Source of the DNA: Actinomycetales bacterium
GTDB lineage: Bacteria > Actinomycetota > Actinomycetes > Nanopelagicales > Nanopelagicaceae
DNA length: 60,920 bases
Direction: 5' to 3'
Assembly (NCBI GenBank): GCA_018969355.1
Contig: JAGWYO010000004.1
Coordinates: 1 to 60,920, forward strand
Part shown: piece by piece, positions 50,391 to 60,741 of the stretch
Position numbering within the stretch: the first letter of the stretch is position 1
Layout of the letters: every line of letters begins with the position of its first letter
Position numbers and translations under genes: made by a program
The notes under the pieces: model-generated
What the model was told of the DNA's origin: nothing
Databases searched by the model: none
What the model saw: the letters and a program-made list of their open reading frames with translations, nothing else

Positions 50391-51557
50391 TTAACCGCCT
50401 GAGAGAGCATCCTCTAGTTCAACATGAACTAGTTCATCGGGATCATCTAGCCAACCATCGGGCAAAGTGGGTGGGCGGCCATGACTTGTGCGACCACGTG
50501 GTTTATCCCCCACTTCAACTGGGTATGGTTGATCTTCTAATTGATCAAGCAAGGTGCGCAGCTCTTGCAGTGAAGAAACCATTCCTAAATCATGGCGAAT
50601 TTCACGGGCAACTCTAAAACCCTTTAAATACCATGCCATGTGCTTGCGCATATCGCGCATTCCACGATCTTCTGATTCTAAGTACTCAACAATCAAATTT
50701 GCATGTCTAAACATCACTTCGCGCACTTGGTGCAGATTTGGAAGGCTTTCTTTTTCTCCACCTTCAAGGGCACTGACTAAATCTGCAAACAACCACGGCC
50801 TACCCAGGCAACCGCGACCCACTACAACACCTGCACACCCCGTCTGCTTCAGCATTTCTACTGCGTCATGTCCAGACCAGATATCGCCATTGCCTAAAAC
50901 AGGTACTCCACTTGGCTTTAACTGCTCTACCAACCTGGCAATAGCAGACCAATCTGCTTTTCCTTCATACATCTGCGCCGCCGTGCGCGCATGCAAGGCA
51001 ACCCATGCAACACCTAAATCTGCAGCAGATTGTGCCGCCTCTAAATACGTAAGGTGATCGCTATCAATACCAATGCGCATCTTTACAGTCACTGGAATGC
51101 CAAATGGTTTTGCTGCTTCAACAGCTGCTTGGACAATGCTAGAAAAAAGTTTGCGCTTATAAGGAAGGGCAGCTCCTCCGCCCTTTCTTGTTACTTTCGG
51201 AACCGGACAACCAAAATTCAGATCAATGTGATCAGCTAGATTTTCTTTGCCCATCATTGTTACAGCAGAGCGCATAGTTGTTGGATCAACACTATAAAGC
51301 TGGACAGATCTTGGCCATTCATCTTTGCCCGGAACAATCATGCGCATTGTCTCTGGACGGCGTTCAATTAAGGCGCGAGCTGTGACCATTTCGGAAACAA
51401 ATAAACCAGCACCTTGTTCACGACAGAGCGTGCGAAAAGGTGCGTTAGTAATTCCTGCCATGGGAGCAAGCACAACGGGGGGATCAATTAAATGATCACC
51501 ACTTGCCAGTGGCAGAAGAAGTGGTTTTAGCAGCCTAGTAATCGCGGTGCCAACCAA
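50391..51557 (-). CDS. dusB: tRNA-dihydrouridine synthase
   Basis: FMN enzyme reducing uridine in tRNA. 388 residues. [20 protein letters not shown] near the N-terminus, catalytic Cys in [15 protein letters not shown], and FMN-site [10 protein letters not shown]. The listed start is TTG 51557, which overlaps glyS by 31 nt; no strong ribosome-binding site decides it, so the first 10-20 residues are uncertain. Confidence 0.93.
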   Translation of the reverse strand: MVGTAITRLLKPLLLPLASGDHLIDPPVVLAPMAGITNAPFRTLCREQGAGLFVSEMVTARALIERRPETMRMIVPGKDEWPRSVQLYSVDPTTMRSAVTMMGKENLADHIDLNFGCPVPKVTRKGGGAALPYKRKLFSSIVQAAVEAAKPFGIPVTVKMRIGIDSDHLTYLEAAQSAADLGVAWVALHARTAAQMYEGKADWSAIARLVEQLKPSGVPVLGNGDIWSGHDAVEMLKQTGCAGVVVGRGCLGRPWLFADLVSALEGGEKESLPNLHQVREVMFRHANLIVEYLESEDRGMRDMRKHMAWYLKGFRVAREIRHDLGMVSSLQELRTLLDQLEDQPYPVEVGDKPRGRTSHGRPPTLPDGWLDDPDELVHVELEDALSGG

Positions 51558-52906
51558 GCTTGAACCTGATCAAGGGCGATACGCTCTTGTGCCATTGTGT
51601 CGCGATCGCGAATGGTGACTGCGTGATCCTCTAATGTATCAAAGTCAATAGTGATGCAGTAAGGAGTACCGATTTCATCTTGCCGGCGATAGCGACGACC
51701 AATAGCACCTGAATCATCAAAATCAATTGCCCAGTTCTTGCGAAGCTGCGCAGCTAGATCCCTTGCCTTTGGAGATAAATCAGCGTTACGTGAAAGAGGA
51801 AGAACAGCAACCTTAATTGGTGCTAAGCGATGATCAAGTTTTAGCACTGCACGCTTTTCCATTTCGCCCTTGCTGTTAGGTGCTTCATCTTCAGTGAATG
51901 CATCCATCAAAAATGTCAGCGTGCAGCGATCAACGCCTGCTGCAGGCTCAATGACATAAGGAGTCCAACGTTCTCCCTTTTCTTGATCGAAGTAGGACAA
52001 GTCTTTTCCAGATGCTGCTGAGTGAGCTTTGAGATCAAAATCTGTGCGGTTGGCAATACCTTCAAGCTCGCCCCACTCTGTTCCTGCAAACTCAAACTTG
52101 TACTCAATATCTGCTGTGCGCTTTGAATAGTGCGACAGCTTCTCTTTTGGGTGATCATAAATACGCAAGCGATCTGGGTTAATTCCAAGACCTGTATACC
52201 AAGCCATACGAGTATCAATCCAGTACTGGTGCCACTCTTCATCAGTTCCTGGAACTACGAAGAACTCCATCTCCATCTGCTCAAACTCACGCGTGCGAAA
52301 TATAAAGTTTCCTGGAGTGATTTCATTACGGAAAGACTTACCGATCTGCCCAATACCAAATGGTGGCTTCTTTCGTGAAGTAGTCATTACTTGATCAAAG
52401 TTAATAAAGATTCCCTGCGCTGTTTCTGGACGCAAAAACGCTAAACCGGATTCATCTTCAACGGGTCCAAGATAAGTTTTGAGCATTCCACTAAATTGTT
52501 TTGGTTCAGTGAACTGACCTTTGTTGCCACATGCTGGGCAATTTATATCGGCTAGTGATGTTGGAGCTTTTTTATGCTTAGCTTCATATGCCTCTTCTAA
52601 GTGATCGGCGCGATAGCGCTTGTGGCATGCAGTGCACTCTGTAAGAGGATCACTAAATGTTGCAACGTGTCCTGATGCCTCCCAGACTTCTTTTGCCAAA
52701 ATCACACATGAGTCAAGACCGACTACATCTTCACGGCCGGTGACCATAGATTTCCACCATTGGCCCTTGACGTTATTTTTTAGCTCAACACCTAATGGGC
52801 CGTAGTCCCACGATGCGCGCAGTCCGCCATAAATTTCAGAGGATGGAAAAACAAATCCTCGACGCTTTGATAATCCAACGATATTTTCTAAACGATCCGT
52901 TGCCAC
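51527..52906 (-). CDS. glyS: Glycine--tRNA ligase (dimeric type)
   Basis: Charges tRNA-Gly. 459 residues from GTG 52906 with GGAGA 4 nt upstream; the reading from 52942 adds residues without family similarity. Class II motifs: [20 protein letters not shown], the zinc-type [12 protein letters not shown] and [29 protein letters not shown] (motif 2) and a C-terminal anticodon-binding domain. Confidence 0.97.
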   Translation of the reverse strand: MATDRLENIVGLSKRRGFVFPSSEIYGGLRASWDYGPLGVELKNNVKGQWWKSMVTGREDVVGLDSCVILAKEVWEASGHVATFSDPLTECTACHKRYRADHLEEAYEAKHKKAPTSLADINCPACGNKGQFTEPKQFSGMLKTYLGPVEDESGLAFLRPETAQGIFINFDQVMTTSRKKPPFGIGQIGKSFRNEITPGNFIFRTREFEQMEMEFFVVPGTDEEWHQYWIDTRMAWYTGLGINPDRLRIYDHPKEKLSHYSKRTADIEYKFEFAGTEWGELEGIANRTDFDLKAHSAASGKDLSYFDQEKGERWTPYVIEPAAGVDRCTLTFLMDAFTEDEAPNSKGEMEKRAVLKLDHRLAPIKVAVLPLSRNADLSPKARDLAAQLRKNWAIDFDDSGAIGRRYRRQDEIGTPYCITIDFDTLEDHAVTIRDRDTMAQERIALDQVQAWLAPRLLGC

Positions 52907-52967
52907 ATATTCTCCGTCCGGCTGGCTGTCGGCGAAAAGCAACTGGTGTTACTTCCGTAGATAAATT

Positions 52968-53252
52968 TTACTCTGAGTACGGCTTTTCATATGCACCGGG
53001 CTCGTCAATTGCCTGTGCAAGAAGTGGGATCGCATTCATCTTGACGTTGTTATTGCTCAGGGCTCTGCGATATGAACCCACATTTTCCCAATGGGTCACC
53101 AGTGTCCAGAGTGAGTTTTCATCTAGATTCTGGCCAATTTCACCTTTTACAAAGCCGGCACAGTGTGAAAATGCATCCAGCGCAAGGCAGAGTTCTGCCT
53201 CCAAGCGGGCGGCATCGCCAAGGGCAACCCTAAATCTGGCGATAGCGAGCAT
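52968..53252 (-). CDS. ABM (antibiotic biosynthesis monooxygenase)-domain protein
   Basis: 94 residues of ferredoxin-like fold (MLAIARFRVALGDAARLEAE, LWTLVTHWENVGSYRRALS). Members include small cofactor-free monooxygenases and haem-related proteins. No metal or haem ligand can be named. It is divergent from zip-zur and upstream of glyS. Confidence 0.75.
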   Translation of the reverse strand: MLAIARFRVALGDAARLEAELCLALDAFSHCAGFVKGEIGQNLDENSLWTLVTHWENVGSYRRALSNNNVKMNAIPLLAQAIDEPGAYEKPYSE

Positions 53253-53289
53253 GGGCTGAGCCTATAGCGCGGGGTGCGCCTAGATATGG

Positions 53290-53310
53290 AAATGAAAATC
53301 ATTTTCATTT
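53290..53310. promoter_or_regulatory. Zur box (perfect 21-bp palindrome)
   Basis: AAATGAAAAT-C-ATTTTCATTT is perfectly symmetric, and its core TGAAAATCATTTTCA matches the actinobacterial Zur-box type. It lies directly upstream of the zip -10, where bound Zn-Zur would block RNA polymerase, and the zur gene itself is second in the unit. It may also act on the divergent ABM gene. Confidence 0.88.
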
Positions 53311-53314
53311 GTGC

Positions 53315-53320
53315 TACTTT
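53315..53320 (+). promoter_or_regulatory. Extended -10 of zip-zur (leaderless)
   Basis: TGC-TACTTT gives an extended -10; 6 nt later comes ATG 53327, so the mRNA should start at or near the start codon. No Shine-Dalgarno is present, which agrees. Confidence 0.6.
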
Positions 53321-53326
53321 TCACCC

Positions 53327-54067
53327 ATGAATATCGCCATCACATTAGCCGCAGTCACAGCCTTGGCAACATCTGCCGGAGGATTCCTGGCCATTCGCTC
53401 ACGCGATCGCCTTCATCTCATCCTTGGTTTATCAGCAGGTCTGCTACTGGGCCTTGTCGCCTTTGATCTCTTGCCTGAAGTCTTTGAACTTAACACGCAG
53501 AGCTTGGGAAATGTTCCAGTTGTCTCCATCGCATTTGTTGCAGGTTTTCTCGCACTTCACTTTGCAGAACAAATCTTTGGTTCCCATGAACCAGCAGAGT
53601 CTGACTACGGACATGAGCATGATCATTCTGTCAACATCGCTGGAACTCTTGGAGCCCTTGCAATGGGCGGTCACGTCTTCCTTGATGGTGTGGCATTGGG
53701 TCTTTCTTTCAAAATTAGTAACGCACTTGGATTGGCAGTATTTATTGCCATCCTGTCTCACGCTTTTTCTGATGGTCTGAACACTGTTTCTTTGTTAATC
53801 AAAAGTGGCCACTGGACTAGGCGCGCAATAGCACTGCTTGGTCTTGATGCAATTATGCGTATTAGTGGCGCAGCCCTTGGCACGTATGTTGTGATTAGCG
53901 ATCCTTCTCTTGCAATCTACTTAGCAATGTTTTCTGGATTTGTTATCTATCTTGCAACCTCACATATTTTGCCTGAAGCTCATTCTCGCCATCCTTCAAA
54001 AATCACGATGCTCATGACAGTACTTGGCGTCGTTGCAATGTGGCTCATTGTTGGAAACATTGGATGA
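53327..54067 (+). CDS. ZIP-family zinc transporter
   Basis: 246 residues with about eight membrane segments. Metal-site helices are HVFLDGVALGLSF (HxxxDGxA) and LSHAFSDGLNTVSL; a His-rich cytosolic loop (GHEHDHS) lies between helices 3 and 4. Zinc import under Zur control is the simplest reading given the Zur box and zur downstream; other divalent metals are possible. Confidence 0.9.
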   Translation: MNIAITLAAVTALATSAGGFLAIRSRDRLHLILGLSAGLLLGLVAFDLLPEVFELNTQSLGNVPVVSIAFVAGFLALHFAEQIFGSHEPAESDYGHEHDHSVNIAGTLGALAMGGHVFLDGVALGLSFKISNALGLAVFIAILSHAFSDGLNTVSLLIKSGHWTRRAIALLGLDAIMRISGAALGTYVVISDPSLAIYLAMFSGFVIYLATSHILPEAHSRHPSKITMLMTVLGVVAMWLIVGNIG

Positions 54068-54429
54068 GTCGTTCAAATCCACGAGTACTCGCTATTCTTG
54101 AGCGGGCTGGCGGCTTTGCAAGTGCTCAAGAGGTTTACCGACTTATGCAACGTGAAGGTGAAAGCATTGGTCTCACCACTGTCTATCGCTCACTTCAATC
54201 TCTAGTCAATGACAAGATAGTCGATGTATTGCGGCGTGAAGATGGTGAGGCGATTTACCGGCTGTGCGGAGGCGCGCACCATCACCATTTAGTGTGTAAA
54301 GGCTGCGGGGAAACCATTGAAATCGAAGGCGGCGCAATTGAAAAATGGGCCAAGACTATGGCCCAAGAGTTTGGCTTTCGCGAGGTGGGACACACAGCAG
54401 AAATCTTCGGCCTGTGCCCTAAGTGTTAG
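54064..54429 (+). CDS. zur: Fur-family zinc uptake regulator
   Basis: 121 residues from ATG 54064, overlapping the zip stop (ATGA). Winged helix with [14 protein letters not shown], metal site [14 protein letters not shown] and C-terminal CPKC forming the structural four-Cys zinc site. Position behind a Zur box and a ZIP transporter favours Zur over Fur or PerR. It converges with uppS (4-nt overlap). Confidence 0.92.
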   Translation: MSRSNPRVLAILERAGGFASAQEVYRLMQREGESIGLTTVYRSLQSLVNDKIVDVLRREDGEAIYRLCGGAHHHHLVCKGCGETIEIEGGAIEKWAKTMAQEFGFREVGHTAEIFGLCPKC

Positions 54430-55130
54430 GCCTTACCAAATCTACGATCGCGCTGTGAATACTCTTCAATAGCTTTCCATAAAGTTTTGCGTGTTACATC
54501 TGGCCACAGCACATCCATAAAAACAAGCTCTGCATACACACTCTGCCACGGCAAGAAATTACTGGTGCGCTGCTCACCTGATGAGCGCAAAAGCAAGTCC
54601 ACATCACTCATTGTGGGTGAATCTAAATACTTAGCAAAAACTTTTTCGGTAATTGAATCAGCCTTTACTTTTCCCCTCTTCACATCACGTGCTAACTCAG
54701 CAGCTGCATCAACAATCTCGGCGCGACCTCCATAGTTCACGCACATATTCAGAATCAGAGTTTTGTTCTTGGCAGTTAACTCTTCGGCCTCTTCCAGCTC
54801 GTTAATAACACTGCTCCATAGGCGCTTCGAGCGACCTACCCAGCGAATGCGAACACCCATCTCATTCATTTGATCCCGGCGACGCTTTAATACATCACGG
54901 TTAAAACCCATAAGAAAGCGAACTTCATCCGGAGATCTGCGCCAGTTTTCAGTTGAGAATGCAAAAGCACTTAACTCTTTAACGCCAAACTCAATTGCAC
55001 CTTGGACCACATCAAACAGTGCGGCCTCGCCTGCTTCATGTCCTGCTGTGCGCGGTAATCCTCTTTGTTTTGCCCAACGCCCATTGCCATCCATGACAAC
55101 GGCAACGTGATGAGGAATATGAATTGTCAT
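54426..55130 (-). CDS. uppS: Isoprenyl transferase (undecaprenyl diphosphate synthase type)
   Basis: Makes the polyprenyl carrier for cell-wall synthesis. 234 residues. The catalytic Asp is in [14 protein letters not shown], substrate motif [13 protein letters not shown], and C-terminal [17 protein letters not shown]. Actinobacteria often have two such enzymes with different chain lengths; which this is cannot be told. Overlaps recO by 4 nt. Confidence 0.95.
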   Translation of the reverse strand: MTIHIPHHVAVVMDGNGRWAKQRGLPRTAGHEAGEAALFDVVQGAIEFGVKELSAFAFSTENWRRSPDEVRFLMGFNRDVLKRRRDQMNEMGVRIRWVGRSKRLWSSVINELEEAEELTAKNKTLILNMCVNYGGRAEIVDAAAELARDVKRGKVKADSITEKVFAKYLDSPTMSDVDLLLRSSGEQRTSNFLPWQSVYAELVFMDVLWPDVTRKTLWKAIEEYSQRDRRFGKA

Positions 55131-55858
55131 ACTCGCTCCACCATTGGCAAACTCCTTAAACCGCGCTCAAGGTGCCATTGTAAATAAGCAGCAATTAATC
55201 CACTAGCCTCGCGGCGATGTTTTCCTTCACTTGCAGTGGCACTCTCCCAATCACTACTTATAAGTGCGCCCATTAACTGCAGGGTTTCCATCGCAGGGGT
55301 CGCACATGCAGATGGTCGGCAGTCATTACAGACAGATCCTCCTCCAACTAATGAAAAATATCTATGTGGACCAGGTTTTTCACACCGCGAACACATAGTC
55401 ATCGATGGCGCATAACCAGCAACTGCTAAAGAGCGCAGCAGGAATGCATCAAGAATGAGCAGAGGCTCATATCTATTGTCAGCTAACGCTTTCATTCCAC
55501 CAACAACTAATTGAAACTCTTGGAACGCTGGTTCATGCTCATTAGGTGAAAAGCGCTCAGCAGCTTCTAATATCGCTGAAGCCACTGTCCAGCGCTGATA
55601 ATCCTGGGTGAGTGCTTCTCCATAATTCATCAACGCTTCAACTTGTGTGATGGTGTCAAAGGTTTTTCCCACGTGGAGTTGGATATCAACATGGCTACCT
55701 GGTTCAAGCCGTGCACCAAATTTAGACATAGTGCGCCTGACACCTTTGGCAACGCCTCGAATACGCCCATGATCTTTTGTCAGCATCGTGATGATGCGAT
55801 CGGCTTCACCAAGTTTTTGCGTGCGCAGGACTATTGCCTCATCCCGGTACAAACTCAT
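55127..55858 (-). CDS. recO: DNA repair protein RecO
   Basis: Helps load RecA at gaps. 243 residues: N-terminal OB fold ([38 protein letters not shown]) and a zinc site CSRCEKPG...CNDC. recO-uppS is a conserved actinobacterial pair. Confidence 0.95.
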   Translation of the reverse strand: MSLYRDEAIVLRTQKLGEADRIITMLTKDHGRIRGVAKGVRRTMSKFGARLEPGSHVDIQLHVGKTFDTITQVEALMNYGEALTQDYQRWTVASAILEAAERFSPNEHEPAFQEFQLVVGGMKALADNRYEPLLILDAFLLRSLAVAGYAPSMTMCSRCEKPGPHRYFSLVGGGSVCNDCRPSACATPAMETLQLMGALISSDWESATASEGKHRREASGLIAAYLQWHLERGLRSLPMVERV

Positions 55859-55880
55859 ACGGGCAAAGGTAGTGCGTTGA

Positions 55881-57611
<1,731 letters not shown>

Positions 57612-57633
57612 TGTGTTTGCGGAATTCGTCTTG

Positions 57634-57672
57634 TAACCGACAGGACAAACCCCGCAGCGTGGGGTTCGGTTA
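57634..57672 (-). promoter_or_regulatory. Hairpin between leucine leader peptide and leuA
   Basis: TAACCGA (57634-57640) pairs with TCGGTTA (57666-57672), enclosing an inner stem ACCCC/GGGGT around 57649-57665. The leader stop codon lies in the base of this stem, so a terminating ribosome would disturb it. No T run follows, so it is not a plain intrinsic terminator. Confidence 0.6.
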
Positions 57673-57717
57673 TTTGACCCCGCCACGGCAGCTAAGGAGG
57701 AGACTGCGTGTGTTCAT
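57670..57717 (-). CDS. Leucine leader peptide of leuA
   Basis: 15-residue reading frame MNTRSLLLSCRGGVK with three consecutive Leu codons CTC CTC CTT. It starts exactly 6 nt after a -10 hexamer and lacks a Shine-Dalgarno, so it is probably translated from the 5' end of the mRNA. It sits 73 nt before leuA. Leucine leader peptides before leuA are known in Actinobacteria. Function: sensing Leu-tRNA supply through ribosome stalling. Confidence 0.82.
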   Translation of the reverse strand: MNTRSLLLSCRGGVK

Positions 57718-57723
57718 GGGTAA

Positions 57724-57753
57724 AGGGTAACGCTCAGGTTAAAGAACTGGCAA
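57724..57753 (-). promoter_or_regulatory. Promoter of the leuA leader
   Basis: On the minus strand -35 TTGCCA (57753-57748, inside the end of glnA), an 18-nt spacer and -10 TACCCT (57729-57724); the leader ATG begins 6 nt later. Confidence 0.65.
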
Positions 57754-59043
57754 ATAGCGATCGAGTTCATAGGCGCTGACCTGGCGGCGATAGTCCTGCC
57801 ATTCAGCGCGCTTATTGCGCAATACATATTCAAAAACATGCTCCCCCAAAGTTTGGCGCACTAATTCACTCTTTTCCATCTCTGCAATGGCTTCATTGAG
57901 ATTGGATGGCAATGAAATTGGATCCTTAGAATCGCTTAATACATAGCCTTCTTCAACGCCTTTTAGCCCTGCTGCCAACATCACTGCATATGCAAGATAT
58001 GGGTTACATGCAGTATCAGGTGACCTAAATTCAATACGTGTTGAGTTTTCTTTCTTAGGTTTATACATCGGCACGCGCACTAGCGCACCGCGATCACTTG
58101 GACCCCAGTTAACAAATGCTGGTGCTTCTCCCCCACCATGTAAGCGCTTATAAGAATTAACCCACTGATTAGTAATTGCAGTGATCTCTGGTGCGTGCTT
58201 GAGAAGACCTGCAATAAATGAGCGACCCACTGCAGAGAGATTTAACTCAGCCTTTGGATCATAGAAAGCATTTTCTTCACCTTTAAAGAGTGAGACGTGA
58301 GTGTGCATTCCACTGCCAGGATGATCGGTAAATGGCTTTGGCATAAAGGAGGCGTGGAAGCCTTGATCCATTGCTACTTCTTTAATCACATGGCGAAATG
58401 TCATGATGTTATCGGCGGTGCTGAGGGCATCTGCATAGCGCAAATCAATTTCCTGCTGACCCGGAGCACCTTCATGATGTGAGAATTCAACTGAGATTCC
58501 CATGGCCTCGAGCAATGTAATTGCTTGACGGCGAAAGTCATGGCCAACAACAGCCGGCGTGTGATCGAAATATCCACCTTGATCAACTGGAATTGGTGCT
58601 TTTCCAACTTCTGGCTTGTCCTTAAATAAAAAGAATTCAATTTCTGGGTGGGTGTAACAGGTGTAACCCATGCTGGCTGCTTTTTCCAACGTACGTCGCA
58701 AGACATTGCGAGGATCAGCAGGAGATGGAGTTCCATCTGGCATCACGATGTCGCAGAACATTCGAGCAGCACCTGGAGCTTCAGTGCGCCAAGGCAAAAT
58801 AGAAAATGTTGCAGGATCTGGTTTTGCCAACATATCCGACTCAGTCACACGTGCAAAGCCCTCAATGGCAGAGCCATCAAAGCCAATTCCTTCGGCAAAA
58901 GCATTCTCCAACTCAGCTGGTGCAATAGCTACCGATTTTAGAAAACCTAAAACATCACTAAACCACAATCGCACAAAGCGAATATTGCGCTCTTCAAGGG
59001 TGCGAAGAACGAACTCTTCTTGCTTGCTGATTTCGCTGCTCAT
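57739..59043 (-). CDS. glnA2: Glutamine synthetase, GlnA2 type
   Basis: Class I glutamine synthetase, 434 residues from ATG 59043 (ATG 59052 adds three). EFVLRTLEERNIRFVRLWF at the N-terminus, GIGFDGSAIEGFAR, THPEIEFFLF, HHEGAPGQQEIDLRYAD, NWGPSDRGALVRVP. The adenylylation loop of GSI-beta enzymes (NLYDLPPEE type) is absent, as in mycobacterial GlnA2. It might act in ammonium assimilation or, like some GlnA2/GlnA3/4 relatives, on other amines. Confidence 0.93.
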   Translation of the reverse strand: MSSEISKQEEFVLRTLEERNIRFVRLWFSDVLGFLKSVAIAPAELENAFAEGIGFDGSAIEGFARVTESDMLAKPDPATFSILPWRTEAPGAARMFCDIVMPDGTPSPADPRNVLRRTLEKAASMGYTCYTHPEIEFFLFKDKPEVGKAPIPVDQGGYFDHTPAVVGHDFRRQAITLLEAMGISVEFSHHEGAPGQQEIDLRYADALSTADNIMTFRHVIKEVAMDQGFHASFMPKPFTDHPGSGMHTHVSLFKGEENAFYDPKAELNLSAVGRSFIAGLLKHAPEITAITNQWVNSYKRLHGGGEAPAFVNWGPSDRGALVRVPMYKPKKENSTRIEFRSPDTACNPYLAYAVMLAAGLKGVEEGYVLSDSKDPISLPSNLNEAIAEMEKSELVRQTLGEHVFEYVLRNKRAEWQDYRRQVSAYELDRYLPVL

Positions 59044-59088
59044 GGACGGCATTCTTACAAATGCAGATTACGGCTGTGTTAACTGCCC

Positions 59089-59601
59089 TTAAATGACAAA
59101 GAAGTCAGCGTGATCCAGGTCAGTTTGTGGGGCTAAGTCCTTAGTAATTACCGCATTAGCACTGATGCGCGATCCCTCACCGATGGTGACATTTCCAAGC
59201 ACTCGAGCACCTGCACCGATTACTACATTATTTCCAATTGTTGGATGACGTTTGCCTTCTTCAAAGCCACGAGCTCCCAGGGTTACATCGTGATAGATCA
59301 TCACATCATCGCCAATAATTGATGTTGCGCCAATAACAACACCCATACCGTGATCAATAAAGAATCTACGTCCAATAACTGCTGCTGGATGAATCTCAAT
59401 TCCTGTAGTGAAGCGCACGGCATGTGAGTGAATGCGGGCAAGAAGTTTTAACTTTCTCTTCCAAAGAAAATGTGAAATTCGATGTCCCCAAACCGCGTGC
59501 ACACCTGGGTATGCCAAAGCGACCTCTAAACGATTGCGCGCTGCAGGATCATGACTGATCGCGTTTTCAAGGTCTTCAATGATGCACTTGAGTATCGCCA
59601 T
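59089..59601 (-). CDS. cysE: Serine O-acetyltransferase
   Basis: Makes O-acetylserine for CysK. 170 residues, a short form lacking the long N-terminal helical part. Left-handed beta-helix repeats: [39 protein letters not shown] and [17 protein letters not shown]. It starts 3 nt after cysK, so they form one operon and could form the cysteine synthase complex; its C-terminal [10 protein letters not shown] ends in Ile, the residue that inserts into CysK. Confidence 0.94.
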   Translation of the reverse strand: MAILKCIIEDLENAISHDPAARNRLEVALAYPGVHAVWGHRISHFLWKRKLKLLARIHSHAVRFTTGIEIHPAAVIGRRFFIDHGMGVVIGATSIIGDDVMIYHDVTLGARGFEEGKRHPTIGNNVVIGAGARVLGNVTIGEGSRISANAVITKDLAPQTDLDHADFFVI

Positions 59602-59604
59602 TAA

Positions 59605-60531
59605 TTAGTCAACCAAATCCTCGTAGAGAACTGTTGAAAGGTAGCGCTCACCATTGGAAGCACAGATCACAACAATGTTCTTGCCTGCAAACTCTGGGCG
59701 CTTTGCAATCTCTGATGCTGCCCACAGAGTTGCACCTGATGAAATCCCAGCAAGGAATCCTTCTTCTGCTCCAGCACGGCGTGCAAATTTAATTGCATCA
59801 GCTGCAGTTGCATCCAAGACCTCGTCATAGACCGTTCGATCTAAAACATTAGGAATGAAGTTAGCGCCAATTCCCTGAATTGGGTGGGGTCCTGGCTCGC
59901 CGCCATTTAAAATGGGCGATGCAGCTGGCTCAACGCCAAAGACTTTGATTGCAGGGTTTTTCTCTTTTAAGTAACGGCCCGTGCCAGTAATTGTTCCACC
60001 CGTACCAATCCCTGAAACAAAGGCGTCAACTTTTCCATCAAGGTCGCGCCAAATCTCAGCACCCGTTGTTTTGTAATGAATCTCTGGTCCTGCTTGATTT
60101 TCAAATTGGCGAACTAAGACAGCGCCAGATTCTGCAAGCTTTTCTGCAGCAGCAACTGCGCCTTTCATACCTTCAGCAGCCGGAGTGAGTACTAACTCTG
60201 CCCCGTAGGCACGAATGAGCTTGCGACGCTCTTTTGAAACAGATTCAGGCATGGTCATGATTGCCTTATATCCACGTGCTGCAGCAACCATTGCCACTGC
60301 AATTCCTGTGTTTCCAGATGTTGCCTCAACAATTGTTCCGCCAGGCTTTAGCTCACCACTTGCTTCGGCTGCATCGATCATTGCCACACCAAGGCGATCT
60401 TTAACAGAAGAAGTTGGATTATAGAACTCCAGCTTGGCATAAACATTTCCTGCCGCACCATCGGTGATCTTGTTAATGCGAAGAAGTGGTGTGTTTCCAA
60501 AAATCTCTGTGATGCTGTTGTAAATCTTCAT
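59605..60531 (-). CDS. cysK: Cysteine synthase (O-acetylserine sulfhydrylase)
   Basis: Makes cysteine from O-acetylserine and sulfide. 308 residues. PLP lysine in NPTSSVKDRLGVAM, substrate loop EATSGNTGIAVA, phosphate-binding SGIGTGGTITGTGRYL, and SSGATLWAA. The ribosome-binding site is AGGGAG, 4 nt before ATG 60531. Preceded by a cysteine-rich leader peptide. Confidence 0.97.
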   Translation of the reverse strand: MKIYNSITEIFGNTPLLRINKITDGAAGNVYAKLEFYNPTSSVKDRLGVAMIDAAEASGELKPGGTIVEATSGNTGIAVAMVAAARGYKAIMTMPESVSKERRKLIRAYGAELVLTPAAEGMKGAVAAAEKLAESGAVLVRQFENQAGPEIHYKTTGAEIWRDLDGKVDAFVSGIGTGGTITGTGRYLKEKNPAIKVFGVEPAASPILNGGEPGPHPIQGIGANFIPNVLDRTVYDEVLDATAADAIKFARRAGAEEGFLAGISSGATLWAASEIAKRPEFAGKNIVVICASNGERYLSTVLYEDLVD

Positions 60532-60535
60532 AATT

Positions 60536-60542
60536 CTCCCTA
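60536..60542 (-). promoter_or_regulatory. cysK Shine-Dalgarno complementary to its leader frame
   Basis: On the minus strand TAGGGAG. It can pair over 7 bp (one G-U) with CTCTCTA at 60608-60614, inside leader codons 19-21, between the first and second Cys codons. Confidence 0.4.
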
Positions 60543-60590
60543 GGTAAATTTAAATAGATCGTTAAAACTGCAGGCAAAGCGAGCTAAAAA

Positions 60591-60668
60591 TCAGCAGCTG
60601 CAGGATGTAGAGAGGCAGAAATCAACTACGCGATTTCGCGTGAATAACCAGTTGATAATTGATTTCAT
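60591..60668 (-). CDS. Cysteine-rich leader peptide of cysK-cysE
   Basis: 25-residue reading frame on the minus strand starting MKSIINWLF and ending DFCLSTSCSC-stop, with Cys at 18, 23 and 25. It starts 6 nt after a -10 hexamer (TAGAAT) without a Shine-Dalgarno and ends 59 nt before cysK. Short leaderless frames ending in Cys codons are known as cysteine-responsive attenuators in mycobacteria. Two overlapping hairpins can form in its RNA: ATCAACT/AGTTGAT with inner ACGCGA/TCGCGT, or GAAATCAA/TTGATTTC. Confidence 0.7.
   Translation of the reverse strand: MKSIINWLFTRNRVVDFCLSTSCSC
60628..60641 (-). promoter_or_regulatory. Hairpin inside the cysteine leader frame
   Basis: ACGCGA-AA-TCGCGT on the minus strand, extended by an outer stem ATCAACT (60650-60656) with AGTTGAT (60621-60627). 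Part of the outer stem can instead join GAAATCAA/TTGATTTC, so the two foldings exclude each other. Confidence 0.5.
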
Positions 60669-60674
60669 ACGACA

Positions 60675-60680
60675 ATTCTA
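60675..60680 (-). promoter_or_regulatory. -10 of the cysK leader
   Basis: TAGAAT on the minus strand, 6 nt before the leader ATG at 60668. I see no good -35 at 16-18 nt. Confidence 0.5.
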
Positions 60681-60741
60681 CTGACAATGATGAATAGTGC
60701 GAGTTGCCAATCGTTTGCAATAAGCACGTTGTCGCAAGAAC

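Noticed and set aside
52795-53259. 154-residue plus-strand reading frame across glyS and the ABM gene
   Set aside because: It covers two real genes on the other strand and contains no family motif.
57634-57672. Intrinsic terminator before leuA
   Set aside because: The stem is good but no T run follows in the direction of transcription, so I list it as a hairpin of unknown role rather than a terminator.
60591-60668. T-box or metabolite riboswitch before cysK
   Set aside because: No T-box antiterminator sequence and no conserved S-box or cobalamin-type core is visible; the short frame with Cys codons explains the region better.
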